Part shown: piece after piece, positions 30,222-38,853 of the stretch
Layout of the letters: each line of letters begins with the position of its first letter
How positions within the stretch are numbered: the first letter of the stretch is position 1
Origin: Maritimibacter sp.
GTDB lineage: Bacteria > Pseudomonadota > Alphaproteobacteria > Rhodobacterales > Rhodobacteraceae
Length of the DNA stretch: 64,000 bases
Direction: 5' to 3'
Assembly: GCA_002695005.1 (NCBI GenBank)
Contig: NZNT01000025.1
Span: forward strand, 1 to 64,000
Made by a program: the position numbers and the translations under genes
Notes under the pieces: generated by a model
Database searches by the model: none
The model's input: only the letters and a program-made list of their open reading frames with translations
What the model was told of the DNA's origin: nothing

Positions 30222-30247
30222 CCGCCGCCCGACAGACCGGGCGGCGG
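30222..30247 (+). terminator. Strong hairpin after the protease-like gene, without T tract
   Basis: CCGCCGCCCG (30222-30231) pairs perfectly with CGGGCGGCGG (30238-30247) around a 6-base loop. No T run follows on either strand, so it may protect the mRNA 3' end rather than stop transcription by itself. Confidence 0.5.
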
Positions 30248-30291
30248 CGCTCGGGTGCTTTGGCCCGCCGGTCTTTCCCGGTCCCGGAATA

Positions 30292-30318
30292 GAGCGCGCG
30301 CGTCAGCGCGCTCGTTTT
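30292..30318 (+). terminator. Intrinsic terminator, second hairpin after the protease-like gene
   Basis: GAGCGCGC (30292-30299) and GCGCGCTC (30306-30313) pair, followed by GTTTT. It ends just before the convergent PLP-lyase gene. A near-identical hairpin core recurs at 54893-54911 beside the ferredoxin gene. Confidence 0.75.
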
Positions 30319-30326
30319 GACAGCGG

Positions 30327-31436
30327 CTAGCTCAGGTCTGCGAGCGCCCGGTTGAGTGCGGCCCAGAGCGGCTCCAGCGGCTCTACCCCGACCGACAAAC
30401 GCACGAAGCCCGGTGCCACCTCGTCGCCCCAGCGCGCGCGCCGCTCGGCGGTGGAATGGGTGCCGCCGAAGGACGTCGTGGAGGCCAGCATTTCGCAGCC
30501 GTTTATTAAGCGCTCGGCCGCCTCCCGGTCGGCCAGCGTGACGCCGATCAGGAAGCCGAACCGCGTCATCTGGCGGCTGGCCACGTCATGCGCGGGATCT
30601 TCGCCCAGACCGGGATAGCGAACGGCGTCCACGGCCGGGTGGCCCGCCAGCCGTGCCGCGATGGCCTCGGCGCTGTTGCACATCCGCTCGAACCGAAGCT
30701 CGAGCGTGGCGAGCGAGCGATAGAGGAGCCAGGCCTCGAACGGACCGGGGATCGCGCCGGAGAGTTTTCGCCACTGGCTCACACCGTCGATCAAGTCCGC
30801 ATCCCGGCTCGCCACATGGCCGATCAGCACGTCGGAATGGCCACCCGGTGCCTTGGTGTCGGAGGCCACGACAACGTCGGCGCCAAGATCGAGCGGGCGC
30901 TGGCCGAAGGGGGTCATCGTCGTGTTGTCCACTACGCTCACACCCCCCGCAGCGCGTACCGCCCGGCAGGTCTCAGCAAGGTCGATCACGTCCAGTCCGG
31001 GGTTGGAGGGGGTTTCGAGAAAGACGAGTGCGAAGCCCTCGAACCCGCCCTCGGCGATGCTGACCGTGGGCCGGGTCACCACCTCGACCCCCAGCTTGGC
31101 GAGGTAGCCGTCGGCGAGGAGCCGGGTCGTATAATACCCGTCCGACGGGATCAGCACCCGGTCGCCCGCCTTGAGCACCACGAAGAGCACGGCCGCGATG
31201 GCCGCCATGCCCGACGGGAACACGCGCACCGGCGCGTCCTCGATCAGGCCCAGCGCGTCCTCCAGCGCCTCCCATGTCGGGTTGTCCATCCGACCATAGC
31301 CCGCGACCCCCGGCTCGGGATCGCCCGGCAGGTTGAACATCGACGCCATCGTGAGCGGCAGGGCGAGCGGATCGCCCTTGGCCAACCCGTACGTGCGCAT
31401 GTGGTGCAGGCGCGCGGCCTTTTCCTTGTCCGACAT
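30327..31436 (-). CDS. Cys/Met metabolism PLP-dependent enzyme (cystathionine gamma-lyase/beta-lyase type)
   Basis: 369 residues of aspartate-aminotransferase fold I. Motifs include FPSGMAAIAAVLF, a YYTTRLL segment, ETPSNPGLDVIDL, VVDNTTMTPFGQRPLDLGADVVV, and SDTKAPGGHSDVLIG with the PLP lysine. The C terminus has STTSFGGTHSTAERRARWG...FVRLSVGVEPLE, typical of cystathionine lyases and synthases; the exact reaction cannot be set by eye. The start at 31436 shares a base with the trkH stop (TGATG). MetZ at 37557 is a second member of this fold in the window. Confidence 0.88.
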   Translation of the reverse strand: MSDKEKAARLHHMRTYGLAKGDPLALPLTMASMFNLPGDPEPGVAGYGRMDNPTWEALEDALGLIEDAPVRVFPSGMAAIAAVLFVVLKAGDRVLIPSDGYYTTRLLADGYLAKLGVEVVTRPTVSIAEGGFEGFALVFLETPSNPGLDVIDLAETCRAVRAAGGVSVVDNTTMTPFGQRPLDLGADVVVASDTKAPGGHSDVLIGHVASRDADLIDGVSQWRKLSGAIPGPFEAWLLYRSLATLELRFERMCNSAEAIAARLAGHPAVDAVRYPGLGEDPAHDVASRQMTRFGFLIGVTLADREAAERLINGCEMLASTTSFGGTHSTAERRARWGDEVAPGFVRLSVGVEPLEPLWAALNRALADLS

Positions 31437-32884
31437 CAACCCCTCCAGAATCTGAGCGTGAACAGAACGTAGACCGACAAGAGTTCCAGCCGCCCGACCA
31501 GCATCGCGGCGGTCAGGAGCCATTTGGCCGTATCGTTCAAAGTCGCGAAATTGCCCGCAGGCCCGATCGTGTCGCCCAGCCCCGGTCCGATATTGGCGAG
31601 GGCGGACGCGGCACCCGAGAGCGACGTCACCATGTCCAGCCCGGTCATCGACAGGAGCACGGCAAGCACGCCCAGCGACACGACGAACATCACGAAGAAC
31701 GCCATGACCGAGGACAGGATGGCCTCGGAAATCGGACGCCCGTCATAGCGCGGCGTGAAGACGCCGTGGGGCGCGAAGATCTGCTGAATACGCGCGCGGA
31801 TCGCGGCGATGAGAAGCTGGTAGCGGAAGATCTTGACCGAACAGGCCGTGGAGCCGGCGCAGCCGCCGATCAGACCGAGGAAAAAGAACGCCACGACCGG
31901 GAAAGTGCCCCAGAGCTGGTAGTCCACGCTCGCATATCCCGTGCCGGAGATGATCGAGGTCACGTTGAATATGCCTTCGCGAAATCCGTGCTCGAGATGG
32001 TCGCCATTGGCCACGAGCCGGTAAAGCGTCATCGTCAGCGTCACGGCAAGGATAACGCCCAGATAGGCCCGGATCTGCGGGTCGCGGAACAACGGCTGCG
32101 CGGTGCCCGCGACAAGCTGGATGTACCGCACGAAGGGCAGAGAGGCGAAGATCATAAAGACCGCCGCGACGTATTCCGGGGCGCCCTGGTAGAAGCCGAA
32201 GCTCGCGTCATGGGTCGAGAAGCCACCTGTCGACATGGTCGTGAAGGCATGATTGATGGCGTCGAAGGGCGTCATGCCCACCAGCAGATAGGCCAGCACG
32301 TTCGCCACCGTCAGCCCGAGGTAGATCCAGGTGATCCGCCCCGCGATCTCGGCAGCACGGGGCAGCACCTTGCCCATCGTGTCGAACGCCTCGGACCGGA
32401 AGATCTGCATCCCGCCCACGCGCAGTTCCGGCAGAAACACCATCGCCACGACGATGATCCCGATGCCCCCGAACCATTGCAGCATCGAACGCCAGACGAG
32501 CAGCCCTTCGGGCAGCGTGTCGAGACCCGAAAACACGGTCGAGCCGGTGGTGGTCAGCCCCGACATCGCCTCGAAGATCGCGTCCACGGGGCGCGCCTGG
32601 ATTTCGCCGAAGATGAAGGGCAGCGCCCCGAAGGCGGGCAGCGCGACCCAGACCATCGTGGTGAGCAGAAAGGTCTGCTGGATCGACAGCCCCTGCCCCA
32701 CGCCGTTGGCCGTCGCGATGGACATGGCGGCACCGATGGTCACGGTGATGATCGCAGATTGCAGGAATACGGTCCAATCGGGCCGCCCGAAGAAGAAATC
32801 GACCATCATGGGGATCAGCATCGTTGCACCCAGCGCGGTGACGAGCAGACCGATGACGTAAACCACGGGGCGCAGATCGAACAT
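31436..32884 (-). CDS. trkH: TrkH family potassium uptake protein
   Basis: 482 residues, with four M1-P-M2 repeats of the K+ channel-like fold. Selectivity loops are visible as GLTTTGSTVFSG, TTMSTGGFSTHD, ISGTGYASVD and GGCAGSTACSVKIFR. It is the membrane channel of the Trk system, normally gated by the cytoplasmic NAD-binding protein TrkA, which is not encoded in this window. The start ATG at 32884 (MFDLRPVVYVIG) fits the family N terminus. It is followed directly by the PLP lyase gene. Confidence 0.94.
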   Translation of the reverse strand: MFDLRPVVYVIGLLVTALGATMLIPMMVDFFFGRPDWTVFLQSAIITVTIGAAMSIATANGVGQGLSIQQTFLLTTMVWVALPAFGALPFIFGEIQARPVDAIFEAMSGLTTTGSTVFSGLDTLPEGLLVWRSMLQWFGGIGIIVVAMVFLPELRVGGMQIFRSEAFDTMGKVLPRAAEIAGRITWIYLGLTVANVLAYLLVGMTPFDAINHAFTTMSTGGFSTHDASFGFYQGAPEYVAAVFMIFASLPFVRYIQLVAGTAQPLFRDPQIRAYLGVILAVTLTMTLYRLVANGDHLEHGFREGIFNVTSIISGTGYASVDYQLWGTFPVVAFFFLGLIGGCAGSTACSVKIFRYQLLIAAIRARIQQIFAPHGVFTPRYDGRPISEAILSSVMAFFVMFVVSLGVLAVLLSMTGLDMVTSLSGAASALANIGPGLGDTIGPAGNFATLNDTAKWLLTAAMLVGRLELLSVYVLFTLRFWRG

Positions 32885-32916
32885 GCGAAAAGCACTGGCC
32901 CCGACCGCGCGTGGTG

Positions 32917-33576
32917 TCAAGCGGCGCCCGCCTCCGGCCCGACAGGGGCGATCATGGCGGCATCCTCGCGCAACAGCGCGAACTCATCGCGGCTCAGACA
33001 CGGGTGCGCGGGCGGAGCATAGGCGCGGGTCACGTCGCTTACGCGTTCGGCACCCTGGAGCTTGGGCATCAGGAAATGAAGCGACCGGCGCGCAGCGGGA
33101 TCGAGCGCCTGTCGGGCCTGCGCATCAGGGTAGAAGGGCGTGACCAGCACACCGCCCGTATCGAGCACGGCATGTTCGGCCAACAGCAGGTGGTGATAGA
33201 CCGGCGAGGCCTGTCCACGCGCAACGCGCAGACCGGGTACGCCGCCCTCAGCAAGCCAGCCTGCGGGCACCAAAGCCGCGTCGCGCCGGTCCACGACGAT
33301 GAGCGTCCCCGGAGCGATGAAAAGGCCTTCACGCGCGCCGAACGTGCCGGGCTTGATCCGCACGGGCCGCGCTGCTTCCGGCGCATCGCGAAGCCGCGTT
33401 TCAGCGCACCACAGGACCGGCAGCGTCCGGCCATCGGTTGCCCGCACGGCATCGCCCGGACCCAACGCCTCGACGCGGCGCGGCCCGTCGGGCGTCGCGA
33501 TCTGCGTGCCCGCGACGAAGCCGGCCGGGATCAGTGGCCCCGCATCGGGCATTATGTCAGGCCCTGAGCCAGTCAT
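32917..33576 (-). CDS. Degenerate Hint (Hint_2) domain protein 3
   Basis: 219 residues, almost only a Hint_2 module with an 18-residue lead. It has the same blocks as the other two (AGTQIATPDGPRRVEALGPGDAV, then IKPGTFGAREGLFIAPGTLIVV, then VYHHLLLAEHAVL). However, the position of the nucleophilic Cys is Gly19 (AGFVAGT), and the block B His is Thr91 (APGT for SPQH). Self-cleavage chemistry should be lost while the fold and the VYHHLLL-type motif remain. The ATG at 33576 is assumed; a second Met is at residue 9. It lies 32 bp upstream of trkH on the same strand and is divergent from the FMN oxidoreductase. Confidence 0.82.
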   Translation of the reverse strand: MTGSGPDIMPDAGPLIPAGFVAGTQIATPDGPRRVEALGPGDAVRATDGRTLPVLWCAETRLRDAPEAARPVRIKPGTFGAREGLFIAPGTLIVVDRRDAALVPAGWLAEGGVPGLRVARGQASPVYHHLLLAEHAVLDTGGVLVTPFYPDAQARQALDPAARRSLHFLMPKLQGAERVSDVTRAYAPPAHPCLSRDEFALLREDAAMIAPVGPEAGAA

Positions 33577-33737
33577 GGATGAATCCTGTCGCGCGGTTTC
33601 ATGGTTAATACAGGCTAGTGCAGAACCACGGAAAAATTCGGGCAGGACAATGACCTCTGCGCGACGGCGCCGGTGCCACTTTGCTTGACAACTTGTCGCA
33701 CCCCCTGCGACCGTAATCGGGGACAGGGGAGGAAACG

Positions 33738-33763
33738 GTCGCATCCGGGACGGGGGATGCGAC
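33738..33763 (+). promoter_or_regulatory. Hairpin in the leader of the FMN oxidoreductase gene
   Basis: GTCGCATCC (33738-33746) and GGATGCGAC (33755-33763) form a perfect 9-bp stem ending 14 bases before the ATG at 33778, with a GGGAG ribosome site between. It could affect translation or be an operator. A TTGACA at 33688-33693 is a possible -35, but no convincing -10 was found. Confidence 0.4.
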
Positions 33764-33777
33764 GTCGGGAGCCTGTC

Positions 33778-35379
33778 ATGCACAACATTCGTTACCTGCC
33801 CTTCATTGTCTTCGTTCTCGCCGTGCCGGTGGGCATCGCCCTCGCCTTCACCGCGCCGTTCTGGGGCGGCGTCGTCGCGGCGCTCGGGCTGGTGGGCAGC
33901 GTGATCGGTACCTACGACCTGCTCCAGCGCAAACGCGCGGTGCTCAAGAATTATCCGGTTCTGGCCCGCGCCCGGTTCTTCCTCGAGTCGATCCGGCCGG
34001 AAATCCGGCAGTATTTCCTGGAAAGCGACCATGAAGAGGTGCCCTTCTCACGCGAACAGCGTGCGCTGGTCTATCGCCGTTCAAAGGGGCTGGAGGGTCT
34101 GCGTCCTTTCGGCTCCCTGCGCGACCAGCACGGGGTGGGCCACGAATGGATCAACCACTCGCTTCAGGCCCGCCACCTTGCCGACCACGACTTCCGCGTG
34201 ACCTTCGGGGCGGAGACCTGCGAAAAGCCCTATTCCGCGAGCGTGCTCAACATCTCGGGCATGTCTTTCGGTGCGCTGTCGCCCAACGCGGTGGAGGCGC
34301 TCAACATCGGTGCGAAACGCGGCAATTTCTGCCAGACCACCGGCGAGGGCTCGATCAGCCGCTTTCACACCAAGCATGGCGGTGACCTCGTCTGGCAGAT
34401 CGGCTCGGGCTATTTCGGCTGCCGCGACAAACAGGGGCGTTTCTCGCCCGACATCTTCGCCGAACGCGCCACGCTGGAGCAGGTGAAGATGGTCGAGATC
34501 AAGCTTTCGCAGGGGGCCAAGCCGGGCCACGGCGGCATCCTGCCCGGGGCCAAGGTCACGCCCGACATCGCCGAGGCGCGCGGCGTCCCGCCCGGTGTCG
34601 ACTGCCTTAGCCCGCCCTCGCATTCCGCCTTCTCCACGCCGACCGAAATGGTCCGCTTCATTGCGAAATTGCGCGGACTGTCCGGGGGCAAACCAGTCGG
34701 GATCAAGATGTGCGTCGGCCACCCGTGGGAGGTCTTCGCCATTGCCAAGGCCATGGTGGAAACCGGCGACCACCCGGATTTCATCACCATCGACGGTTCG
34801 GAGGGCGGCACCGGCGCGGCCCCTGCCGAATTCGCCGACCATATCGGCGCGCCGCTGCGCGAAGGGCTGATGCTGGTCCATAACGTCCTCGTGGGCCTGG
34901 GGCTGCGCGACAAGATCCGGCTGGTCTGCTCGGCCAAGCTGATTTCGGCCTTCGACATGGCGCGGGTGTTCGCGCTGGGAGCGGATACCTGCAACATGGG
35001 GCGCGGTTACATGTTCTCGCTGGGCTGCATCCAGGCCCAGACATGCCATACTGGGCGCTGCCCCACGGGCGTCACCTCACAGGACCCGGGCCGCTACAAG
35101 GCGCTCGACGTGCAGGACAAGGCAGAACGCGTTCACCAGTTCCACGAAAACACGCTCAAGGCGCTGGCGGAAACCATAGGCGCGACAGGGCTGTCCCATC
35201 CGCGCGACCTCAAGCCCGATCACCTGATGATCCGCATCAATGCGCGCGAGGTGCGCTCGGCGCGGTCGCAATACGACTGGGTGGGCCCCGGCGAGCTTCT
35301 CGATCACAATGTCGCGCATCCGGCCTTTGCGAAATTCTGGGACATGGCGCGCGCGGACAGTTTCGCCGCCGCCGTCTGA
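33778..35379 (+). CDS. FMN-binding glutamate synthase family protein
   Basis: 533 residues. Two N-terminal hydrophobic helices (about 5-45) anchor it in the membrane. A Glu_synthase-type TIM barrel follows (about 120-510): NISGMSFGALSPNAVEALNIGAKRG, TTGEGSIS, IKLSQGAKPGHGGILPGAKV, TIDGSEGGTGAAPAEF, then the Fe-S cysteines in GCIQAQTCHTGRCPTGV. The barrel is the ammonia-to-2-oxoglutarate domain of glutamate synthase, but this stand-alone form lacks the amidotransferase domain, so its real substrate is unknown. The ATG at 33778 was chosen because it begins the membrane helix and follows GGGAG. Confidence 0.9.
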   Translation: MHNIRYLPFIVFVLAVPVGIALAFTAPFWGGVVAALGLVGSVIGTYDLLQRKRAVLKNYPVLARARFFLESIRPEIRQYFLESDHEEVPFSREQRALVYRRSKGLEGLRPFGSLRDQHGVGHEWINHSLQARHLADHDFRVTFGAETCEKPYSASVLNISGMSFGALSPNAVEALNIGAKRGNFCQTTGEGSISRFHTKHGGDLVWQIGSGYFGCRDKQGRFSPDIFAERATLEQVKMVEIKLSQGAKPGHGGILPGAKVTPDIAEARGVPPGVDCLSPPSHSAFSTPTEMVRFIAKLRGLSGGKPVGIKMCVGHPWEVFAIAKAMVETGDHPDFITIDGSEGGTGAAPAEFADHIGAPLREGLMLVHNVLVGLGLRDKIRLVCSAKLISAFDMARVFALGADTCNMGRGYMFSLGCIQAQTCHTGRCPTGVTSQDPGRYKALDVQDKAERVHQFHENTLKALAETIGATGLSHPRDLKPDHLMIRINAREVRSARSQYDWVGPGELLDHNVAHPAFAKFWDMARADSFAAAV

Positions 35380-35382
35380 GCC

Positions 35383-36348
35383 TCAGCCCGGTTTCACGTC
35401 AACCACGACGATCCCGGTCTTCTGTTCCGTGGCGACATGGGCATAGGCGTCGGCGATGTCATCGAGCGGATAGTGGCTGTCGATGACAGCGCGATACCGG
35501 CCATCCGCGAGCATATCGCCCAAAAAACCGATCACGTCACGCGGGTCGCGCGGCATCCCGATCGCCACACGCCGGGTACGGGCGATGGCGGACCAGAGCG
35601 CAAGCCAGGCCGTCTGACCCCAAGGGCCGAGGTCGGAGGCATAGAAGGCGCCGTCGGGTTTCAACAGTCGGCGGCAGGCGGGATAAGTCGTCTTGCCCAC
35701 CGCATCGAAGACGAGGTCGTAACGCTCGGGGCGACGGGTGAAATCCTCGCTCGTGTAGTCGATCACAAGATCCGCCCCGAGGTCGTGGGCGAGCGCCATG
35801 TGCTGCGGCCCGACCACCGCTGTCACAGTGGCGTCGCGCACCTTGGCCAGTTGCAGCGCGGCGGTCCCGATCGCACCCGACGCGCCATAGATCAGCGCGT
35901 TCTGCCCGGGACCCAATCCGAAGGCTTCGAGGTTGCTGTGCGCATACCATACCCCCTCACCCACCACCGCCTCGTGAAACGGGATCGTGTCCGGTAGCCG
36001 AGCAATGGCACCGTCGGCCGCCACCGCCACGAATTCGGCATGGCAGCCATTGCGCACAGGCGACAGGCCGAAAACCCGGTCGCCGGGGCTGAAGCCGGTG
36101 ACACCCGCCCCGACCTCGGCCACGCGGCCTGCGAAATCCACACCCAGCACCGGCTGCTTCGGGCGCATGAGCCCGGTCATGGGGCGGGCGAACCACGGAT
36201 GGGCGCGCAAGGTTTCGCGATCCGTACGGGTGACGGTCGTCGCGTGAACCTCGACCAGCACTTCGCCGGTCTGCGGGACCGGACGCGGCAGGTCGCGGAT
36301 TTCCACGACATCCGCCTGTCCGTACTTCGGCGCAAAGGCTGCTTTCAT
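35383..36348 (-). CDS. MDR-family NAD(P)-dependent oxidoreductase (quinone-oxidoreductase-like)
   Basis: 321 residues, medium-chain dehydrogenase fold without the structural-zinc cysteines. The N-terminal GroES-like domain has VHATTVTRTDRETLR and PVLGVDFAGRVAEVGAGVTGFSPGDRVFG; the NADP site is ALIYGASGAIGTAALQLAK. It probably reduces an enone or quinone-type substrate with NADPH. It is 24 bp downstream of folE2 on the same strand and probably co-transcribed with it; no functional link is obvious. Confidence 0.88.
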   Translation of the reverse strand: MKAAFAPKYGQADVVEIRDLPRPVPQTGEVLVEVHATTVTRTDRETLRAHPWFARPMTGLMRPKQPVLGVDFAGRVAEVGAGVTGFSPGDRVFGLSPVRNGCHAEFVAVAADGAIARLPDTIPFHEAVVGEGVWYAHSNLEAFGLGPGQNALIYGASGAIGTAALQLAKVRDATVTAVVGPQHMALAHDLGADLVIDYTSEDFTRRPERYDLVFDAVGKTTYPACRRLLKPDGAFYASDLGPWGQTAWLALWSAIARTRRVAIGMPRDPRDVIGFLGDMLADGRYRAVIDSHYPLDDIADAYAHVATEQKTGIVVVDVKPG

Positions 36349-36372
36349 AACCCGGTCCTCCCGGGCGACAGC

Positions 36373-37476
36373 TTACCCCTGATGGATCAGCGTTGAGAAG
36401 AGGCGCGGGTCGAGCGACTGTGCGCGGAATGTCTCGCCCTCGGTCAGGATCGACACGGCGTCATGGCTGTGCAGGCTCTCCTGATGGCTCGCGACCACCC
36501 GGAAATCCCCGATGCGGTCGTCGGCCTTGAGTTGCTCGGTAAAGAGCCGCGCGGCATCCTCGACGAAGATCGGGTTGGCGGCGTTGAGCTCGGCGAACGC
36601 CTGCTCGTCCTCGCGTTTGACCATGACCTGCGTTTCGGTCGGCACCGCGGCGCGGCACAGGTCGATCAGATCTTCGAACCACAGGCAGCACTGGCCCGGC
36701 GCAAGCTCCACCGACACCCGCGCGACGGAGCGCTGCGAATGCGGCGTGGCGAGCTGCCCGCGCGATTGGCGGGCATGTTCCGACAGTTCCAGCGAGCAGG
36801 GGCAGGTGGACGAATAGACATAGTCGAGATGCATGAACTTGCGCCGCACGCCCTGCGCCTCAACCAGTTCCAGCGCGATGTTGTAATACTGGTAGCCTTC
36901 CAGCCCGGACCGCAGGCTTTTCACCCGCATCGGGAAGGAAAAGGACATCTCGATGCGCGCATCCAGCGAGTCGAGATCGGTCTTGTAGTCGTCCAGCGCC
37001 CGCTCGATCACCTCGAACGAGAACGTTTCGTCCGCATGGACATAGAACGAGCGCATGATGCGGCTCATGTTGATGCCCTTCTTCTCGGCCTCGAGGCTGA
37101 CGGTGCCCGTCACCGAGGTTTCGAGCTGAAGGTCGCCGTTGTCACGGGTGCGGTAGCGCAGAGGCAGGCGGAAGTTCGAGATGCCGACATGCTGAATGTC
37201 CTGCCGCTCGCCTTGAATGAGCGAGGCAGGGCCGTTCTGAAGGTCCGGCAGGCTCGCCTTGTAAAGCTCGTCGACCACGAAATCAGCGTCATACTCGCGC
37301 GACAGCGCAGGGTAGTTCGACACCTCGCCACCCGGCAGGAGCCGCGAGATCACGGGGTCCAGCGCTGCCACCTCTTCCGGCGTCGCTCCCCGTGCCCAAT
37401 CGCGCAGAACCCGAAGCGCGTCTTTCGCATCCTCGGTATCCGGCGCGGCAAGCACCTTCGGCGTTACATGATTCAT
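36373..37476 (-). CDS. folE2: GTP cyclohydrolase FolE2 (type IB)
   Basis: 367 residues. It opens GTP to dihydroneopterin triphosphate, the first step of folate synthesis. FolE2 is a tunnelling-fold enzyme that can use metals other than zinc. The motif YVYSSTCPCSLELSEHARQ (about 215-233) holds the metal-binding Cys, and RMRVKSL/HVGISNFRLPLRY segments match the family. No folE1-type gene is in the window. FolB and FolP for later steps are encoded 16 kb away. Confidence 0.94.
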   Translation of the reverse strand: MNHVTPKVLAAPDTEDAKDALRVLRDWARGATPEEVAALDPVISRLLPGGEVSNYPALSREYDADFVVDELYKASLPDLQNGPASLIQGERQDIQHVGISNFRLPLRYRTRDNGDLQLETSVTGTVSLEAEKKGINMSRIMRSFYVHADETFSFEVIERALDDYKTDLDSLDARIEMSFSFPMRVKSLRSGLEGYQYYNIALELVEAQGVRRKFMHLDYVYSSTCPCSLELSEHARQSRGQLATPHSQRSVARVSVELAPGQCCLWFEDLIDLCRAAVPTETQVMVKREDEQAFAELNAANPIFVEDAARLFTEQLKADDRIGDFRVVASHQESLHSHDAVSILTEGETFRAQSLDPRLFSTLIHQG

Positions 37477-37556
37477 GACCGGCCCTCCCAGGTCAGTGAG
37501 GCCCCCGATATGGGGTTCGCCTCGGGGATTTACCAGTTTACGCTGCCCTTGTCGCC

Positions 37557-38735
37557 TTAGATCACCGACAAGGCTTGTTCGATATCCGACAGAATGTCCG
37601 CCGGATCCTCCAACCCGCAGGAAAAACGGATCAGTCCGTCCGAGATTCCCAGCACGTCCTTCTGTTCCTGCGGGAGGCGTTGATGGGTGGTCGTGGCCGG
37701 GTGGGTCGCGATGGATTTGGCATCAGCGAAGTTGTTGGAAATGATGATGAATTCCAGCGCATTCTGGAACCTGAACGCGCCCTCCTTGCCCCCTGTCACC
37801 TCAAAGGCGAGGACCGTTCCGCCCGAAGGTGCCTGCCGTTTCGCCACCTCGTACTGCGGGTGCGAGGGGTGGAGTGGGAAACTCATCCGGCTGATTTTGG
37901 GGTGGTCCGCAAGGGCGTTCGCGATGAACAGAGCTGTCTCCGACTGTGCGCGCACGCGCAGATCGATGGTCTCCAGCGCCTTGAGATGGGTCCAGGCCGC
38001 GAAGGGGTTAATCGCGCCGCCTGTATGTTTCATGTAAGCCTCGATCGGCCCCCGGATAAGCGCGCGCGAACCACAGATCGCGCCGCCCAGCATCCGCCCC
38101 TGCCCATCCACATGCTTGGTCGTGGAATAGACCACGAGGTCGGCCCCGAGCCGCGCGGCATAGGAAAAGACCGGCGTGATCATGGCGTTATCCACCACGA
38201 CGAGCGCCTCGTTGCGATGCGCCACGTCGATCACATGGGCGAGGTCGATGACCTCCAGCGTCGGGTTCGATATGGATTCGAGGAAGACAAGCCGGGTGTC
38301 GGGCCGGATCGCCGCCTCCCAGGCCGCATTGTCGGTGCCGTCGACCAGCGTCACCTCGACTCCGAAGCGCGCCAGCACCTCCTCCAGCACATATAGGCAG
38401 GAGCCGAAGAGCGCGCGTGACGAGACGACGTGATCCCCCGCCTTGGTCAGCGCCATGAGCGCCCCGGTCACAGCGGCCATGCCAGAGGTGCAGGCGAAGG
38501 CGTCCTCGGTCCCCTCGAGCTGCGCAAGACGGTCTTCGAACATCCGGTTCGTCGGGTTGCCGTAGCGGGCATAGATGAACTCGTCATCCCCTGCCTCCAC
38601 GAACCGCGCCTCGGCAGCCTCGGCCGTCGGGTAGCAGAAGGCCTGCGTCATGAACATCGCCTCGGACAGCTCGCCATACTGGCTGCGGCGCGACCCGCCG
38701 TGCACCGCCCGGGTGCGCTTTGAATATTTGTCCAT
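37557..38735 (-). CDS. metZ: O-succinylhomoserine sulfhydrylase
   Basis: 392 residues, fold-type I PLP enzyme. It joins sulfide to O-succinylhomoserine to give homocysteine. Motifs are YARYGNPTNRMFEDRLAQLEG, CTSGMAAVTGALMAL, SSRALFGSC, ESISNPTLEVIDL, VVDNAMITPVF, and YSTTKHVDGQGRMLGG with the PLP Lys. Choice of sulfhydrylase rather than gamma-synthase rests on these motifs and on the SAM-II leader, which classically precedes metZ or metX in alphaproteobacteria. ATG 38735 follows GGAG at 38743-38746. Regulation is described under the leader features at 38750-38882. Confidence 0.92.
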   Translation of the reverse strand: MDKYSKRTRAVHGGSRRSQYGELSEAMFMTQAFCYPTAEAAEARFVEAGDDEFIYARYGNPTNRMFEDRLAQLEGTEDAFACTSGMAAVTGALMALTKAGDHVVSSRALFGSCLYVLEEVLARFGVEVTLVDGTDNAAWEAAIRPDTRLVFLESISNPTLEVIDLAHVIDVAHRNEALVVVDNAMITPVFSYAARLGADLVVYSTTKHVDGQGRMLGGAICGSRALIRGPIEAYMKHTGGAINPFAAWTHLKALETIDLRVRAQSETALFIANALADHPKISRMSFPLHPSHPQYEVAKRQAPSGGTVLAFEVTGGKEGAFRFQNALEFIIISNNFADAKSIATHPATTTHQRLPQEQKDVLGISDGLIRFSCGLEDPADILSDIEQALSVI

Positions 38736-38785
38736 GCCGTGTCTCCAACAAAAAACGCCCAACCGGTAAAGCCGGGGGCGTTCAT
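38648..38785 (-). other. Possible leader ORF in the metZ riboswitch leader (45 residues)
   Basis: An ATG at 38785 opens a frame (MNAPGFTGWAFFVGDTAW...) that runs through the terminator hairpin and stops at 38648, overlapping the metZ start out of frame by 88 bases. Its ribosome-like site AGAGG (38795-38799) sits in the 3' pseudoknot strand of the SAM-II aptamer, 9 bases before the ATG. This is seen directly; that it is translated is inference. Confidence 0.3.
38750..38780 (-). terminator. Intrinsic terminator between SAM-II aptamer and metZ
   Basis: On the minus strand CGCCC-CCGG pairs with CCGG-(TT)-GGGCG around a 5-base loop, followed by TTTTTT (38750-38755). It sits 15 bases before metZ's ATG and 14 bases after the aptamer, so it is placed to act as an attenuator. 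Confidence 0.85.
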
Positions 38786-38794
38786 CGTCCCAGA

Positions 38795-38848
38795 CCTCTT
38801 TAGCGGTTTGATTAACGTGGCCCGCAATCCGGTAACAAATCGCCACGA
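38795..38848 (-). ncRNA. SAM-II riboswitch aptamer upstream of metZ
   Basis: On the minus strand the aptamer reads CGTGGC (P1, 38842-38847), then loop GATTTGTTACCGGATTGCGG, then GCCACG (38816-38821), then TTAATCAA and finally GCTAAAGAGG (38795-38804). The P1 stem, the GATTT, CCG and TTGC loop bases and the GCTAAA tail are the conserved features of the metA/SAM-II class, found in alphaproteobacteria before metA, metX and metZ. It binds S-adenosylmethionine and lowers expression of methionine synthesis genes. The 3' strand contains AGAGG. Confidence 0.92.
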
Positions 38849-38853
38849 CCCCT

